DNA of 64,000 bases, taken from the NCBI GenBank assembly GCA_902627935.1, contig CACOLA010000001.1, forward strand, positions 62,001 to 126,000. Direction: 5' to 3'. This DNA comes from an uncultured Pelagibacteraceae bacterium (GTDB lineage: Bacteria; Pseudomonadota; Alphaproteobacteria; Pelagibacterales; Pelagibacteraceae). The position numbers and the translations under genes were made by a program. Below are positions 25,176-34,755 of this stretch, piece by piece (within the stretch, counting starts at the first letter, position 1; every line of letters starts with the position of its first letter). The notes below the pieces were generated by a model. The model searched no databases, had not been told where the DNA came from, and saw nothing but the letters and a program-made list of their open reading frames with translations.

Positions 25176-26996
25176 ATGTGTGGAATTATTGGAATAAATA
25201 GTAATAGACCGGTCTCATCAACAATAATTAGTTCTTTAAAAAAATTAGAGTATAGAGGATACGACTCTGCAGGAATTGCAACATTATCAAATAATCAAAT
25301 TAATGAAGTTAAATCAGAGGGAAGAGTAGATAAACTTGAAAATAATTCATTAGTACAGAATATGGATGGAACTATTGGAATAGGTCATGTGCGTTGGGCA
25401 ACACACGGGTTACCAAATAGAGTTAATGCTCATCCTCATTCATCCCAGAATGTGTCTGTAGTTCATAATGGAATAATAGAAAATTCAACTTTATTAAAAA
25501 AATTTTTAGTTAGTAAAGGCCATAAATTTAAATCTCAAACTGATACAGAGGTAATTGTTCATTTGATTACAGAAAATTTAAAGTCAGAGAATATTGTAAA
25601 CTCAGTTCAAAAAACTTTAAAATCTCTCCACGGTAGTTTCGCCCTAGGAATAATATTTAAAGATCAGCCAGATTTAATTGTTGGTGCAAGAAGAGGTTCA
25701 CCTTTGGCTGTAGGATATGGGCCTAATGAAAATTATTTAGGTTCAGACTCATACGCACTGAAAGCAATGACAAATAAGATTACTTACCTAAATGACGGTG
25801 AATTTTGTATTATAAAAAAAGATCATGTCGAATTTTTTAATGAAGATGGAGATAAAATAAATAAAAAGGTTTTAGAATTATCACTTGAGGATGAAAAATA
25901 TGACAAAGGTGATTACAAACATTTCATGGCTAAAGAAATAGAGGAACAACCGACAACATTAAAAAATGGAATTAATGAATATGTAGATACATCAAATAAC
26001 GATATTAATATTTATAACTTCCCTTGGAAAACTAATGAAATTACCTCAGTAACTTTAATTGGTTGTGGAACAGCTTATCACTCTTGTCTTCTTGCAAAAT
26101 ACTGGTTTGAAGAATTAACCTCATTAGATGTTAATGTAGATATTGCGTCAGAGTTTAGATACAGAAAAAATAGATTTAAGAAAGAAACTTTATATATATT
26201 TGTATCTCAATCTGGTGAAACAGCTGATACTTACGCAGCATTAGATTTATGTAATCAAAATGACATGAAAACATGTGCAGTAGTGAATGTAATTGAAAGT
26301 TCGATTGCTAGAGACTCTAAATTTGTTTTACCAATACATTGTGGGACTGAGATAGGAGTTGCATCTACTAAAGCTTTTTTGGGTCAAATTCTAATTCTGT
26401 ATATTCTAGCTTTAAAACTTGGATTATTGAGAGAAGATTTGAAAAAAGAGCTTTTTAATGAAAAGCTTAAAGATCTTAAATCTCTTCCTAAATTAGCTGA
26501 AAAGACTTTATTAACCGATAATAAGATACAGGTAATATCAAATACTTTTAACGAGGCTAAAGGTTCAATGTTTTTAGGGAGAGGTTTTTCCTTTCCAATA
26601 GCATTAGAGGGTGCATTAAAATTGAAAGAACTGTCTTATATTCATGCCGAAGGTTATCCAGCTGGTGAGATGAAACATGGTCCGCTAGCTCTTATTGAGG
26701 AAGGGATGCCAGTTGTTGTATTGGCACCAAGAGATAATTATTACAAGAAAACTATTTCTAATATGCAGGAAGTTATTGCAAGAGGAGCAAAAGTTTTATT
26801 AATAACAAATAAAAGTAGCGATGAAGTCGTTTCTGAAAATATTTGGGAAAAAATAGAAGTTGAAAGTGCAAATGAGGACCTTTTACCTTTTCTTTTAACA
26901 ATACCTCTACAAAAATTAGCTTATTATTCAGCACTTAAAAAAGGATTTGATATAGATAAGCCTCGAAATTTAGCGAAATCAGTAACCGTTGAATAA
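25176..26996 (+). CDS. glmS: glutamine--fructose-6-phosphate aminotransferase (isomerizing)
   Basis: Makes glucosamine-6-phosphate for peptidoglycan and lipopolysaccharide. The 606-residue protein has an N-terminal class II glutaminase domain starting MCGIIGI (Cys2 nucleophile after Met removal), with VRWATHGLP, HNGIIEN and SDTEVIVHL. Two SIS sugar-isomerase domains follow (LIGCGTAYHSCLLA, SQSGETADTYAAL; FLGRGFSFPIALEGALKLKE), and the conserved C terminus is KPRNLAKSVTVE. It directly follows the GlmU acetyltransferase gene. No glmS ribozyme or riboswitch is visible in the two-base gap. Confidence 0.96.
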   Translation: MCGIIGINSNRPVSSTIISSLKKLEYRGYDSAGIATLSNNQINEVKSEGRVDKLENNSLVQNMDGTIGIGHVRWATHGLPNRVNAHPHSSQNVSVVHNGIIENSTLLKKFLVSKGHKFKSQTDTEVIVHLITENLKSENIVNSVQKTLKSLHGSFALGIIFKDQPDLIVGARRGSPLAVGYGPNENYLGSDSYALKAMTNKITYLNDGEFCIIKKDHVEFFNEDGDKINKKVLELSLEDEKYDKGDYKHFMAKEIEEQPTTLKNGINEYVDTSNNDINIYNFPWKTNEITSVTLIGCGTAYHSCLLAKYWFEELTSLDVNVDIASEFRYRKNRFKKETLYIFVSQSGETADTYAALDLCNQNDMKTCAVVNVIESSIARDSKFVLPIHCGTEIGVASTKAFLGQILILYILALKLGLLREDLKKELFNEKLKDLKSLPKLAEKTLLTDNKIQVISNTFNEAKGSMFLGRGFSFPIALEGALKLKELSYIHAEGYPAGEMKHGPLALIEEGMPVVVLAPRDNYYKKTISNMQEVIARGAKVLLITNKSSDEVVSENIWEKIEVESANEDLLPFLLTIPLQKLAYYSALKKGFDIDKPRNLAKSVTVE

Positions 26997-27031
26997 TAGA
27001 AAAACTCTGATACAACAATCCTGAGTTGAAC

Positions 27032-28411
27032 ATGAAAAATTGGAAAGTAAATAGTTGGAGAAAATATCCGGTAAAACACATTCCTGAATATCCGGATAAA
27101 AAAGAATTAGATCAAGTTTTGAATAAAATTAAAACTTTTCCACCTCTAGTCTTCGCTGGTGAAACAAGACACCTAAAACAACAATTGGCTGAAGTGGTAG
27201 ATGGTAAAGCTTTTTTACTTCAAGGTGGAGATTGTGCAGAAAGTTTTGCTGAATTTAATCCAGACAATATAAGAGATACTTTTAAAGTTATTTTGCAGAT
27301 GTCATTGGTATTAACTTATTCTGCATCAGTTCCAGTAATTAAACTTGGGAGAATTGCTGGTCAGTTTGCCAAACCAAGAAGTGCACCAATGGAAAAAAAA
27401 GGTGAAATAGAGCTTCCTAGTTATCTTGGTGACAATGTAAACGGAATAGAATTTAGTATGAAGGCAAGAAAATACGATCCAAAAAGACTTTTCAAAGCTT
27501 ATTCTCAGTCAGCATCAACTCTAAATCTTTTGAGAGCATTTTCACACGGTGGATTTGCAGACTTAAAAAAAGTTCATTTATGGAACTTAGGATATATCAA
27601 GAAAAGTCCTCAAGCAAAAAAATTTAAAGAACTTGAAGACAAAATTGCAGATGCTTTAGCATTCATGGATGCTTGTGGAATAAATTCAGATTTTAACAGA
27701 AGATTAAAGACTGTGAATTTTTGGACATCTCATGAGGCTTTACATTTACCTTTTGAAGAAAGTATGACTAGAATAGACTCTACTACTGGAGAACATCATG
27801 CGACCTCTGCTCACTTTGTTTGGATTGGAGATAGAACCAGACAGATTGATGGTGGACATGTCGAGTATTGTAGAGGAATTGAAAATCCAATTGGAATTAA
27901 ATGTGGACCTACTAGTAAACCAGATGAAATAGCAAAAATCTGTAATCTTATAAATCCTAAAAATGAAAAAGGTAAAATTACTCTAATTTCAAGGTTTGGT
28001 CACGATAGTGTTGAAAAATATTTACCAAAACTTATTAGAGGAATTAAAAAAGAGGGTGTAAATGTAATTTGGTCTTGTGATCCAATGCATGGAAATACTA
28101 TAAAATCAACTACAGGTTATAAAACTAGAAGATTTAATAACGTTTTAAAAGAAGTTAAAGACGTGTTTGCAGTTCATCAAAGTGAAGGTTCATATGCAGG
28201 TGGATTGCATATTGAAATGACTGGACAAAACGTTACAGAGTGCACTGGCGGTGCTAAAAATATTCAGGATCAAGATTTGTCAAGTAGATACCATACTCAT
28301 TGTGATCCTAGACTAAATGCTGACCAGGCTTTGGAGTTAGCCTTTTTAATTTCTGATGAGATTAAAAAGAATACCAGCTATTCCAAAAATGCTATTCAAG
28401 CGGCATCTTAA
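27032..28411 (+). CDS. aroG: class II 3-deoxy-D-arabino-heptulosonate-7-phosphate synthase
   Basis: First step of the shikimate pathway: condensation of phosphoenolpyruvate with erythrose-4-phosphate. The plant/Mycobacterium-type (class II) fold is shown by FLLQGGDCAESFAEF, IKLGRIAGQFAKPRS, HFVWIGDRTRQIDGGHVEYCRGI and GPTSKPDEI. WSCDPMHGNT and the metal-binding His/Glu/Asp in LHIEMTGQNVTEC and HCDPRLNADQ complete it. I use ATG 27032 (MKNWKVNSWRKYP); an in-frame TTG at 27026 would add two residues. It has a 35-base gap after glmS and may share its transcript. Confidence 0.94.
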   Translation: MKNWKVNSWRKYPVKHIPEYPDKKELDQVLNKIKTFPPLVFAGETRHLKQQLAEVVDGKAFLLQGGDCAESFAEFNPDNIRDTFKVILQMSLVLTYSASVPVIKLGRIAGQFAKPRSAPMEKKGEIELPSYLGDNVNGIEFSMKARKYDPKRLFKAYSQSASTLNLLRAFSHGGFADLKKVHLWNLGYIKKSPQAKKFKELEDKIADALAFMDACGINSDFNRRLKTVNFWTSHEALHLPFEESMTRIDSTTGEHHATSAHFVWIGDRTRQIDGGHVEYCRGIENPIGIKCGPTSKPDEIAKICNLINPKNEKGKITLISRFGHDSVEKYLPKLIRGIKKEGVNVIWSCDPMHGNTIKSTTGYKTRRFNNVLKEVKDVFAVHQSEGSYAGGLHIEMTGQNVTECTGGAKNIQDQDLSSRYHTHCDPRLNADQALELAFLISDEIKKNTSYSKNAIQAAS

Positions 28412-28450
28412 GCTATTGCATTAAAATTGTAGATAGTTAGATATATTGTA

Positions 28451-29188
28451 ATGACACCATCAGAAAAAGTAAAATTCATCTCAAATTGGATTAAATCTTA
28501 TGTTGATAAGATGCCTAATAAGGCACAATCATTAGTTATTGGAATATCTGGTGGTATAGATTCATCTGTTTCAAGTACTTTAAGTGCGATGACAGGTATG
28601 AAAACTATTGTTTTAACAATGCCGATTAAACAAAAAGAAAATCAACATGACCTCAGTTTAAAGCATCAACAATGGCTGGTAAAAAATTTTAAAAATGTTG
28701 AAGCTCACACTTTAAGTTTAGATAAACTTTTTGAAACATTTTCAACAACACTAAATAAATTTGATAATGAGCATGGCTTCGCTAACTCTAGAGCTAGACT
28801 TAGAATGACCACACTTTATCAAGTTGCAGCAGCAAATAAAGGTATTGTGGTTGGCACAGGAAATAAAGTAGAGGATTTTGGAGTAGGTTTTTATACAAAA
28901 TATGGAGATGGTGGTGTTGATATATCTCCTATAGCAGATTGTAATAAAAGTGAAGTATGGGAACTTGGCAAAGAATTAGGCATATTAAAAGAAATTATTG
29001 ATGCTCCACCAACTGATGGATTATGGGATGATGGAAGGACAGATGAAGGTCAATTAGGTTTCAAATATTCTGAACTTGAAGATGCAATGGGAAACCCAAA
29101 TTCACCTCACAGAGAACAATACGAAAAAATTCGAAATCAAAACTTGCATAAAATGGAGCCAATTCCAGTTTGCAAGATTCCTAGTTAA
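28451..29188 (+). CDS. nadE: NAD+ synthase, ammonia-dependent type
   Basis: Amidates deamido-NAD to NAD+. The 245-residue enzyme has the PP-loop SGGIDSS (residues 33-39), then ARLRMTTLYQVAAANKGIVVGTGNKVEDFGVGFYTKYGDGGVDISPIADCNKSEV, a strongly conserved NadE stretch covering the NaAD and ATP sites. ADCNKSEV and the PPTDGLWDDGRTDEGQLG loop are also typical. There is no N-terminal carbon-nitrogen hydrolase domain, so ammonia rather than glutamine is the expected nitrogen source. It lies alone between DAHP synthase and cysS on the same strand. Confidence 0.93.
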   Translation: MTPSEKVKFISNWIKSYVDKMPNKAQSLVIGISGGIDSSVSSTLSAMTGMKTIVLTMPIKQKENQHDLSLKHQQWLVKNFKNVEAHTLSLDKLFETFSTTLNKFDNEHGFANSRARLRMTTLYQVAAANKGIVVGTGNKVEDFGVGFYTKYGDGGVDISPIADCNKSEVWELGKELGILKEIIDAPPTDGLWDDGRTDEGQLGFKYSELEDAMGNPNSPHREQYEKIRNQNLHKMEPIPVCKIPS

Positions 29189-29239
29189 TCAATTAGATTA
29201 ACAAATCATCAAATAAGGTATATTTCTTAATCAACTGAT

Positions 29240-30583
29240 ATGGATATTTTTTTAACAAATAATTTAAGTAATAAAAAAGAACATTTTATTCCTAAAGAAA
29301 AAAATAATGTGGGAATGTATGTTTGTGGACCTACAGTTTATGATGATCCTCACATTGGAAATGCGAGACCTTTAGTAATTTTTGATATTCTATTTAAACT
29401 ATTAAAAAATGAATTTATCTCAGTAACGTATGTAAGAAATATAACTGATATTGATGACAAAATAATCAAATCTTCACAAGAGCAAAAAGTTTCTACAAAA
29501 GAGCTTACAGAAAAAGTAACTAAGAGCTTTTTTGAAGATTGTGAGTTTCTTAATTGTGAACATCCTACTCATCAACCAAAAGCTACTGAACACATTGATC
29601 TAATGATTGAAATGATAAATGATTTATTAAAAAAAGGATTTGCATATGAAAATAAAAAACATGTTTATTTTGAAGTTAAAAAATTTTTTGATTATGGCAA
29701 ATTATCTAATAAAAATTTGGAAGATTTAGTAGCTGGATCTAGGGTAGAAATAAGTGAAAACAAAAAAAATTCAGAAGACTTTGTTTTATGGAAACCATCA
29801 AATAATAATGAGCCAGCTTGGAATTCACCTTGGGGAAAAGGTAGACCAGGTTGGCATTTAGAATGTTCAGCGATGTCAAAAAAATTTTTAGGTAATGAAT
29901 TTGATATTCATGGTGGAGGTATAGACTTAATTTTTCCCCATCATGAAAATGAAATAGCTCAATCTAGATGTGCCAATGATACAAAAGTTTTTGCGAATTA
30001 TTGGGTCCACAACGCATTTATAACACTGTCTAATGAAAAAATGGCAAAGTCACAAGGTAACATTCTTAAGATAAAAGATTTTAGAAATAAGACTAGTGGC
30101 CAAATAATTAGGTTAGCTTTGATGAGTGCTCATTATAGACAGCCATTAGATTGGAACGATAAATTATTAAGAGATTGTGAAAGCACTTTAGACAAATGGT
30201 ATAAAGTGTATTCATCTAATCTTAAATCTGTCAAAGTTTCAGATGAAATTTTAAAACCATTGTATGAAGATTTAAATACACCTGGATATATTGCTAATCT
30301 TCACAAGCTATATGAAAAAGCTAGTAAAGGTGAAAATATAGATTTATTTATCTCAGCATGTAAATTTATTGGTTTGATGAATGAAACAAGTGAGGAATGG
30401 AATGAATTTAAAAAGAAAAGAGTATCTATAACTGAATCTGAAATTGAAAATATGGTCAGTTTGAGAGATAAAGCTAGAGAAAACATGAACTTTAAAGAAG
30501 CTGATAGAATTAGAGATGAGCTTTCAGACAAAGGTGTTTTAATAGAAGACAAAGATGGTAGAACACTCTGGAAATTTAAATGA
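29240..30583 (+). CDS. cysS: cysteinyl-tRNA synthetase
   Basis: Charges tRNA-Cys. The 447-residue class I synthetase shows the zinc-binding Cys29 in YVCGPTVYDDP, HIGN at 38-41 (HIGH motif), further zinc ligands in LECSAM and FPHHENE, and KMAKSQGN (KMSKS loop). The C-terminal anticodon-binding part is present (RDKARENMNFKEADRIRDELSDKGV). The length is close to the usual 450-470 residues. The last four bases overlap the start of the citramalate synthase gene (ATGA), implying coupling. Confidence 0.96.
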   Translation: MDIFLTNNLSNKKEHFIPKEKNNVGMYVCGPTVYDDPHIGNARPLVIFDILFKLLKNEFISVTYVRNITDIDDKIIKSSQEQKVSTKELTEKVTKSFFEDCEFLNCEHPTHQPKATEHIDLMIEMINDLLKKGFAYENKKHVYFEVKKFFDYGKLSNKNLEDLVAGSRVEISENKKNSEDFVLWKPSNNNEPAWNSPWGKGRPGWHLECSAMSKKFLGNEFDIHGGGIDLIFPHHENEIAQSRCANDTKVFANYWVHNAFITLSNEKMAKSQGNILKIKDFRNKTSGQIIRLALMSAHYRQPLDWNDKLLRDCESTLDKWYKVYSSNLKSVKVSDEILKPLYEDLNTPGYIANLHKLYEKASKGENIDLFISACKFIGLMNETSEEWNEFKKKRVSITESEIENMVSLRDKARENMNFKEADRIRDELSDKGVLIEDKDGRTLWKFK

Positions 30584-32181
30584 GCAAAGAAAAATTATAC
30601 ATATTTGACACAACTTTAAGAGATGGAGCTCAAACACAAGGAGTAGACTTTTCTTTAGAAGATAAAGAAAAAATTGCTTTAGCTTTAGATAATTTGGGTG
30701 TGGATTATATAGAAGCTGGATGGCCTGGAGCTAACCCAACTGATACAGAATTTTTTCAAAAGAAACATGAATTCAAAAATTCAAAACTAACATCTTTTGG
30801 AATGACTAAGAGGTCTGGGCGAAGTGCAGAAAATGATACCGGTTTATCTGCAATTATGAACTCTAACACCTCTGCAGTATGTTTAGTAGGCAAGTCTTGG
30901 GATTTTCATGTTGATGTTGCTCTAGGAATAACAAACGAAGAAAATTTAGATAATATTTCTGAGAGTACCAAACATTTTGTTAAAGCAAAAAAAGAATTTA
31001 TGTTTGATGCAGAACATTTTTTTGATGGTTATAAAGCAAATCCAAAATATGCACTTTCCTGTATCAAAGCTGCTTATGATGAAGGTGCTAGGTGGGTTGT
31101 ACTATGTGATACAAATGGTGGAACACTTCCACATGAAGTTACAAAGATAGTTAGCGAAGTTACAAAAGTCGTACCAGGTAAAAACTTAGGAATTCATGCT
31201 CATAATGATACGGGTAATGCAGTTGCTAATTCATTAGCAGCAGTATTGGCTGGTGTTCGTCAAATTCAAGGTACAATAAACGGATTAGGTGAAAGATGTG
31301 GAAATGCAAATTTAATGTCATTGATACCAACATTTTTTTTAAAGAAAGATTTTTCATCTCAATTCGAAATTGGAATAAAATCAAAAAACATTAAAAATCT
31401 AACTGATTGTTCAAGACTTCTAGATGAAATTTTAAACAGAAAACCTAATCAACATTTACCTTATGTAGGTGCAGCAGCTTTTTCTCACAAAGGTGGATTA
31501 CACGTATCTGCTGTACAAAAAGATCCAAAAACCTATGAACACATCAATCCAGAGGAAGTTGGTAACACAAGAAATATTGTTGTCTCTGATCAATCAGGAA
31601 AATCAAATATTATCTCAAGATTAAAAAGTATCAAAATAGATATTCAAGAAAATGATCCAAAAATTAAAAAATTACTTGATGAAGTAAAAGACAGAGAATT
31701 TATTGGGTACAGTTATGATGGTGCAGATGCATCATTTGAATTATTGGCTAGAAGAATTATTGGAGAAATCCCAAGATATATCTCTATAACTGAGTACGAT
31801 GTTTCAGTAAAAAAAGATAATATTGGAAATATTATTTCAACAGCAAAAGCCCAATTAGAAGTTGATGGAAAAAAAATTATTTGTGTTGGAGAAGGAAATG
31901 GACCAGTTAATGCTTTAGATAATGCAATTAGAAAAAATGTTAATAAACTTGCAAAATATTCAGAGTATTTAAAAGATTTGAAATTAGTTGATTATAAAGT
32001 TCGGATATTAAATACAGGCACAGAGGCAGTAACAAGAGTAAGTATTGAAAGCACTGATTCTAACGGTGTGAATTGGTTCACTATAGGAGTATCTCCAAAT
32101 ATTATAGACGCCTCTTTTAAAGCTTTAGTAGACAGTTTAGATTATAAATTATTCAAAGATAAAGCACCTGCTAGCTTATAA
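30580..32181 (+). CDS. cimA: (R)-citramalate synthase
   Basis: Condenses pyruvate with acetyl-CoA to citramalate, the entry to threonine-independent isoleucine synthesis. The 533-residue protein has the HMGL/isopropylmalate-synthase barrel: FDTTLRDGAQTQGVDFS, GVDYIEAGWPGANPTD, the metal-binding HAHNDTGNAVANSLAA and GTINGLGERCGNANL, then the C-terminal allosteric LeuA dimer region (about 400-520). The FDTTLRDGAQTQG opening and the overall length resemble bacterial CimA more than LeuA. It overlaps cysS by 4 bp and is followed two bases later by a DUF1989 gene. Confidence 0.88.
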   Translation: MSKEKLYIFDTTLRDGAQTQGVDFSLEDKEKIALALDNLGVDYIEAGWPGANPTDTEFFQKKHEFKNSKLTSFGMTKRSGRSAENDTGLSAIMNSNTSAVCLVGKSWDFHVDVALGITNEENLDNISESTKHFVKAKKEFMFDAEHFFDGYKANPKYALSCIKAAYDEGARWVVLCDTNGGTLPHEVTKIVSEVTKVVPGKNLGIHAHNDTGNAVANSLAAVLAGVRQIQGTINGLGERCGNANLMSLIPTFFLKKDFSSQFEIGIKSKNIKNLTDCSRLLDEILNRKPNQHLPYVGAAAFSHKGGLHVSAVQKDPKTYEHINPEEVGNTRNIVVSDQSGKSNIISRLKSIKIDIQENDPKIKKLLDEVKDREFIGYSYDGADASFELLARRIIGEIPRYISITEYDVSVKKDNIGNIISTAKAQLEVDGKKIICVGEGNGPVNALDNAIRKNVNKLAKYSEYLKDLKLVDYKVRILNTGTEAVTRVSIESTDSNGVNWFTIGVSPNIIDASFKALVDSLDYKLFKDKAPASL

Positions 32182-32183
32182 GT

Positions 32184-33047
32184 ATGAAAATTAAAAAATA
32201 TTCTGAAAAACCATCAGATATTAAAGATAGAATTGGTGCTAAGCCAATTGTTTGTTATCCAAATACAAATATAGAAGACCATAACCTAAGTATTTTGCAT
32301 CAGGCAAGAAAAAATTTAATTAAAAAAAAAGAAATAACTATTCCCCCAAGAGACGCAAAAACATTCGAGGTGGAATATGGTGAATTTTTTAGAATAGAAA
32401 GTATTGAGGGGCCACAAGTTGGTGATTTAAATTTATTTTGTTCAACCAATTTAGAGGAAAAATTTTATTCTGGAAAAACAAGAGCACTTTATGGGACTCA
32501 TTTATCAGTAGGGGATAAAATGTTTAGTAGCTTTCCTTATTTAAGATCTTTAGCAACAATTACTTGGGACACATTAGATTGGTATGATTATGATAAAGAT
32601 GGAGGATCTGTTCATGATGTTATAGGCACTAGATGTGATCCTTATACCTCTAAATTATTGTCGAATAAAGATTACCATTATTGTTGTCATTCAAATCTAA
32701 CAAGAGCTTTGGTGAAAGAAAAAAATATGAAATTATCAGAAGCAGAAAAAATTGTACATGATGTTTTAAATGTATTTATGCTCACCGGTTTTACAAATGA
32801 TACTAAACAATATTTTATGAAAGCGAGTCCAGTTAGGCCAGGTGATTATTTGGAATTTTTTGCGGAAACTAATATACTTGGCGCTCTTTCAGCATGTCCA
32901 GGAGGTGATTGTGGTTCAGAACATTCTTCTGATGTAGCAAAATGCTATCCATTAAGAGTCTCTATTTGGACAGTCGATCAAAAATTTATAAAAGATTTAA
33001 AACCTTCAACTATTTCAAATTATAACAGAAATCATGGCATAGATTAA
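32184..33047 (+). CDS. DUF1989 / urea carboxylase-associated family protein
   Basis: A 287-residue protein of the DUF1989 family, proteins first noted beside urea carboxylases and other amide-degrading genes. Recognisable features are TIPPRDAKTFEVEYGEFFRI, QVGDLNLFC, DCGSEHSSD and the cysteine-rich ALSACPGGDCG near the C terminus. IGTRCDPYTS and YCCHSNL add more conserved cysteines, so metal or cofactor binding is plausible. The exact reaction is not established to my knowledge. No urea or allophanate gene is nearby; it sits two bases after cimA. Confidence 0.82.
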   Translation: MKIKKYSEKPSDIKDRIGAKPIVCYPNTNIEDHNLSILHQARKNLIKKKEITIPPRDAKTFEVEYGEFFRIESIEGPQVGDLNLFCSTNLEEKFYSGKTRALYGTHLSVGDKMFSSFPYLRSLATITWDTLDWYDYDKDGGSVHDVIGTRCDPYTSKLLSNKDYHYCCHSNLTRALVKEKNMKLSEAEKIVHDVLNVFMLTGFTNDTKQYFMKASPVRPGDYLEFFAETNILGALSACPGGDCGSEHSSDVAKCYPLRVSIWTVDQKFIKDLKPSTISNYNRNHGID

Positions 33048-33049
33048 TC

Positions 33050-33763
33050 ATGTCAGTAAATAATATCACTTTTATATTACACAAACCACAACTTTCAGAA
33101 AATATTGGGGCATGTGCAAGAGGAATGAAAAATTTTAATTATAAAAAAATGATTGTGGTAGAACCAAAACCTATTTTTCCAAATGATAAAATTTTAGCAA
33201 CATCTGTCGGAGCTAAGAATATTATACGAAATTGTAAAAAATTTGATAGTCTTCAGTCTGCCCTTAAAAATATTGATATCGTAATAGCTACATCTGCAAG
33301 ATTTCGTAATAAAAATGTAAAACATATTCAATTAGAAGATTTAAAAAAAATAAATTTTAAGAAAAAAGTAGCTTTTCTTTTTGGCTCAGAAGCATCAGGA
33401 TTAACAAACAACGAAATTAGTTATTCAAATTATACATTGCAAATTCCAACAAATCCTAATTTTAAATCTTTAAATTTATCTCATAGTTTAATAATTATTG
33501 CTCAATACACTACAAGTATTCTTAAATTTAAAACTTCAAAATTTGTTAGGTCAAATAAAGTCAAAGCTGCCTCTAAAAAAGAAATATTATCTATGTCAAA
33601 ACTTTGTATAAAAAATTTAGAGGAAATAAATTTTTTTAAACACAAAGAGAAGAAGCCAATTATGTTAGAAAATTTGAGAAACATTTTCTATAGAATGGAA
33701 TTATCTTCTAAAGAAACACGTATATTATCAAGTGTATTTGCCAGTTTAGGTAAAAAACGTTGA
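33050..33763 (+). CDS. trmJ: tRNA/rRNA 2'-O-methyltransferase of the SPOUT superfamily (TrmJ-like)
   Basis: A 237-residue SPOUT methyltransferase. The N-terminal ITFILHKPQLSENIGACARGMKNF carries the family Asn/Arg, and the knot motifs are LFGSEASGLTNNEISY and LQIPTNPNFKSLNLSHSLIII, where SLNLSHS is the SAM-binding end. This matches TrmJ, which methylates position 32 of tRNAs, more than TrmH or RlmB. A C-terminal extension of about 70 residues fits TrmJ. It is two bases after the DUF1989 gene and 39 bases before rpsD, which has its own promoter. Confidence 0.85.
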   Translation: MSVNNITFILHKPQLSENIGACARGMKNFNYKKMIVVEPKPIFPNDKILATSVGAKNIIRNCKKFDSLQSALKNIDIVIATSARFRNKNVKHIQLEDLKKINFKKKVAFLFGSEASGLTNNEISYSNYTLQIPTNPNFKSLNLSHSLIIIAQYTTSILKFKTSKFVRSNKVKAASKKEILSMSKLCIKNLEEINFFKHKEKKPIMLENLRNIFYRMELSSKETRILSSVFASLGKKR

Positions 33764-33791
33764 TTGACAAAATGATGTGTAAGTTTATAAA
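33764..33791 (+). promoter_or_regulatory. strong sigma-70-type promoter of rpsD
   Basis: TTGACA (33764-33769, perfect -35) and TATAAA (33786-33791, 5/6 match) are 16 bases apart. The expected transcription start near 33798 lies about five bases before the rpsD ATG, so the message would be essentially leaderless. Confidence 0.6.
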
Positions 33792-33802
33792 CCCCGTAAA
33801 TA

Positions 33803-34420
33803 ATGACAAAAAGATTAAACTCTAAACACAAAGTAGACAGAAGATTAAAAGTAAACTTGTGGGGTAGACCTAAAAGTCCTTTTAACACAAGAGCATATGG
33901 TCCTGGCCAACATGGCCAAACCAGATCCTCAAAACCGTCTGACTACGGAATTCAACTCCAGGCTAAACAAAAATTAAAAGCTTACTATGGAAATATAAAT
34001 GAAAGACAATTCAGAAATATTTACAAAAAAGCTTCAATGCTCAAAGGAGATACAAGTGAGAATCTTATTGGACTTTTAGAAAGAAGACTTGACGCAATAA
34101 TTTACAGAGCAAAATTTGCAACAACAATTTTTTCTGCAAGACAACTAATCAATCATGGTCATGTTAAAGTTAATGGAAAAAAAGTTAATATAAGTTCTTA
34201 TTTAGTTAAAGAGGAAGACAATATTGAAATAAGAGATAAATCTAAACAACTAGCAATTATAGATATTGCTTTAGCAAATAAAGAGAGAGAAACTCCAGAA
34301 TATATTCAAATGGATGAAAAAAATAAAAAACTTAAATTTGTTAGAACACCAAAGTTTGAGGAAGTGCCTTATCCAATTGTAATGGAACCAAATTTAGTGA
34401 TTGAATATTATTCAAGATAA
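33803..34420 (+). CDS. rpsD: 30S ribosomal protein S4
   Basis: A 205-residue S4, a primary 16S rRNA binder that nucleates 30S assembly. The N terminus [26 protein letters not shown] and [18 protein letters not shown] matches alphaproteobacterial S4, which lacks the zinc-binding cysteines. The S4 RNA-binding domain spans about residues 95-160 ([36 protein letters not shown]). The gene stands apart from other ribosomal genes, as in many alphaproteobacteria. It is convergent with grxD, with two bases between the stops. Confidence 0.97.
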   Translation: MTKRLNSKHKVDRRLKVNLWGRPKSPFNTRAYGPGQHGQTRSSKPSDYGIQLQAKQKLKAYYGNINERQFRNIYKKASMLKGDTSENLIGLLERRLDAIIYRAKFATTIFSARQLINHGHVKVNGKKVNISSYLVKEEDNIEIRDKSKQLAIIDIALANKERETPEYIQMDEKNKKLKFVRTPKFEEVPYPIVMEPNLVIEYYSR

Positions 34421-34422
34421 AT

Positions 34423-34755
34423 CTATTTTTTAAAGTTAATACCTTTATCTTCAAAAACTTTTTTCAGCTCACCACTTTCGTACATTTCTTTAACTATGTC
34501 ACAACCGCCCACAAATTCTTTTTTAATATATAATTGGGGTATAGTAGGCCAGTCACTAAAAATTTTAATTCCCTCTCTTATTTTTTGGTCCTCTAAAACA
34601 TTAACACCTTTAAAATTTACTTCTAATACTTTCAACATATTTGAAACTGCCATTGAAAATCCACATTGAGGCGCTTCTGGGGTTCCTTTCATAAATAAAC
34701 ATACTTCGTTATTATCTATATGGTTTTGAATAAGATTTTTTACTTGATCATCCAT
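34423..34755 (-). CDS. grxD: monothiol glutaredoxin (Grx4 type)
   Basis: A 110-residue monothiol glutaredoxin. The active site is Cys31 in CGFS. FMKGTPEAPQ before it and SDWPTIPQLYIKKEFVGGCDIV after it are the glutathione-binding segments. CGFS glutaredoxins bridge [2Fe-2S] clusters and often pair with BolA proteins, here encoded immediately upstream with a one-base overlap. That adjacency supports an iron-sulfur trafficking or iron-sensing role. It is the last gene of the nine-gene minus-strand operon. Confidence 0.95.
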   Translation of the reverse strand: MDDQVKNLIQNHIDNNEVCLFMKGTPEAPQCGFSMAVSNMLKVLEVNFKGVNVLEDQKIREGIKIFSDWPTIPQLYIKKEFVGGCDIVKEMYESGELKKVFEDKGINFKK

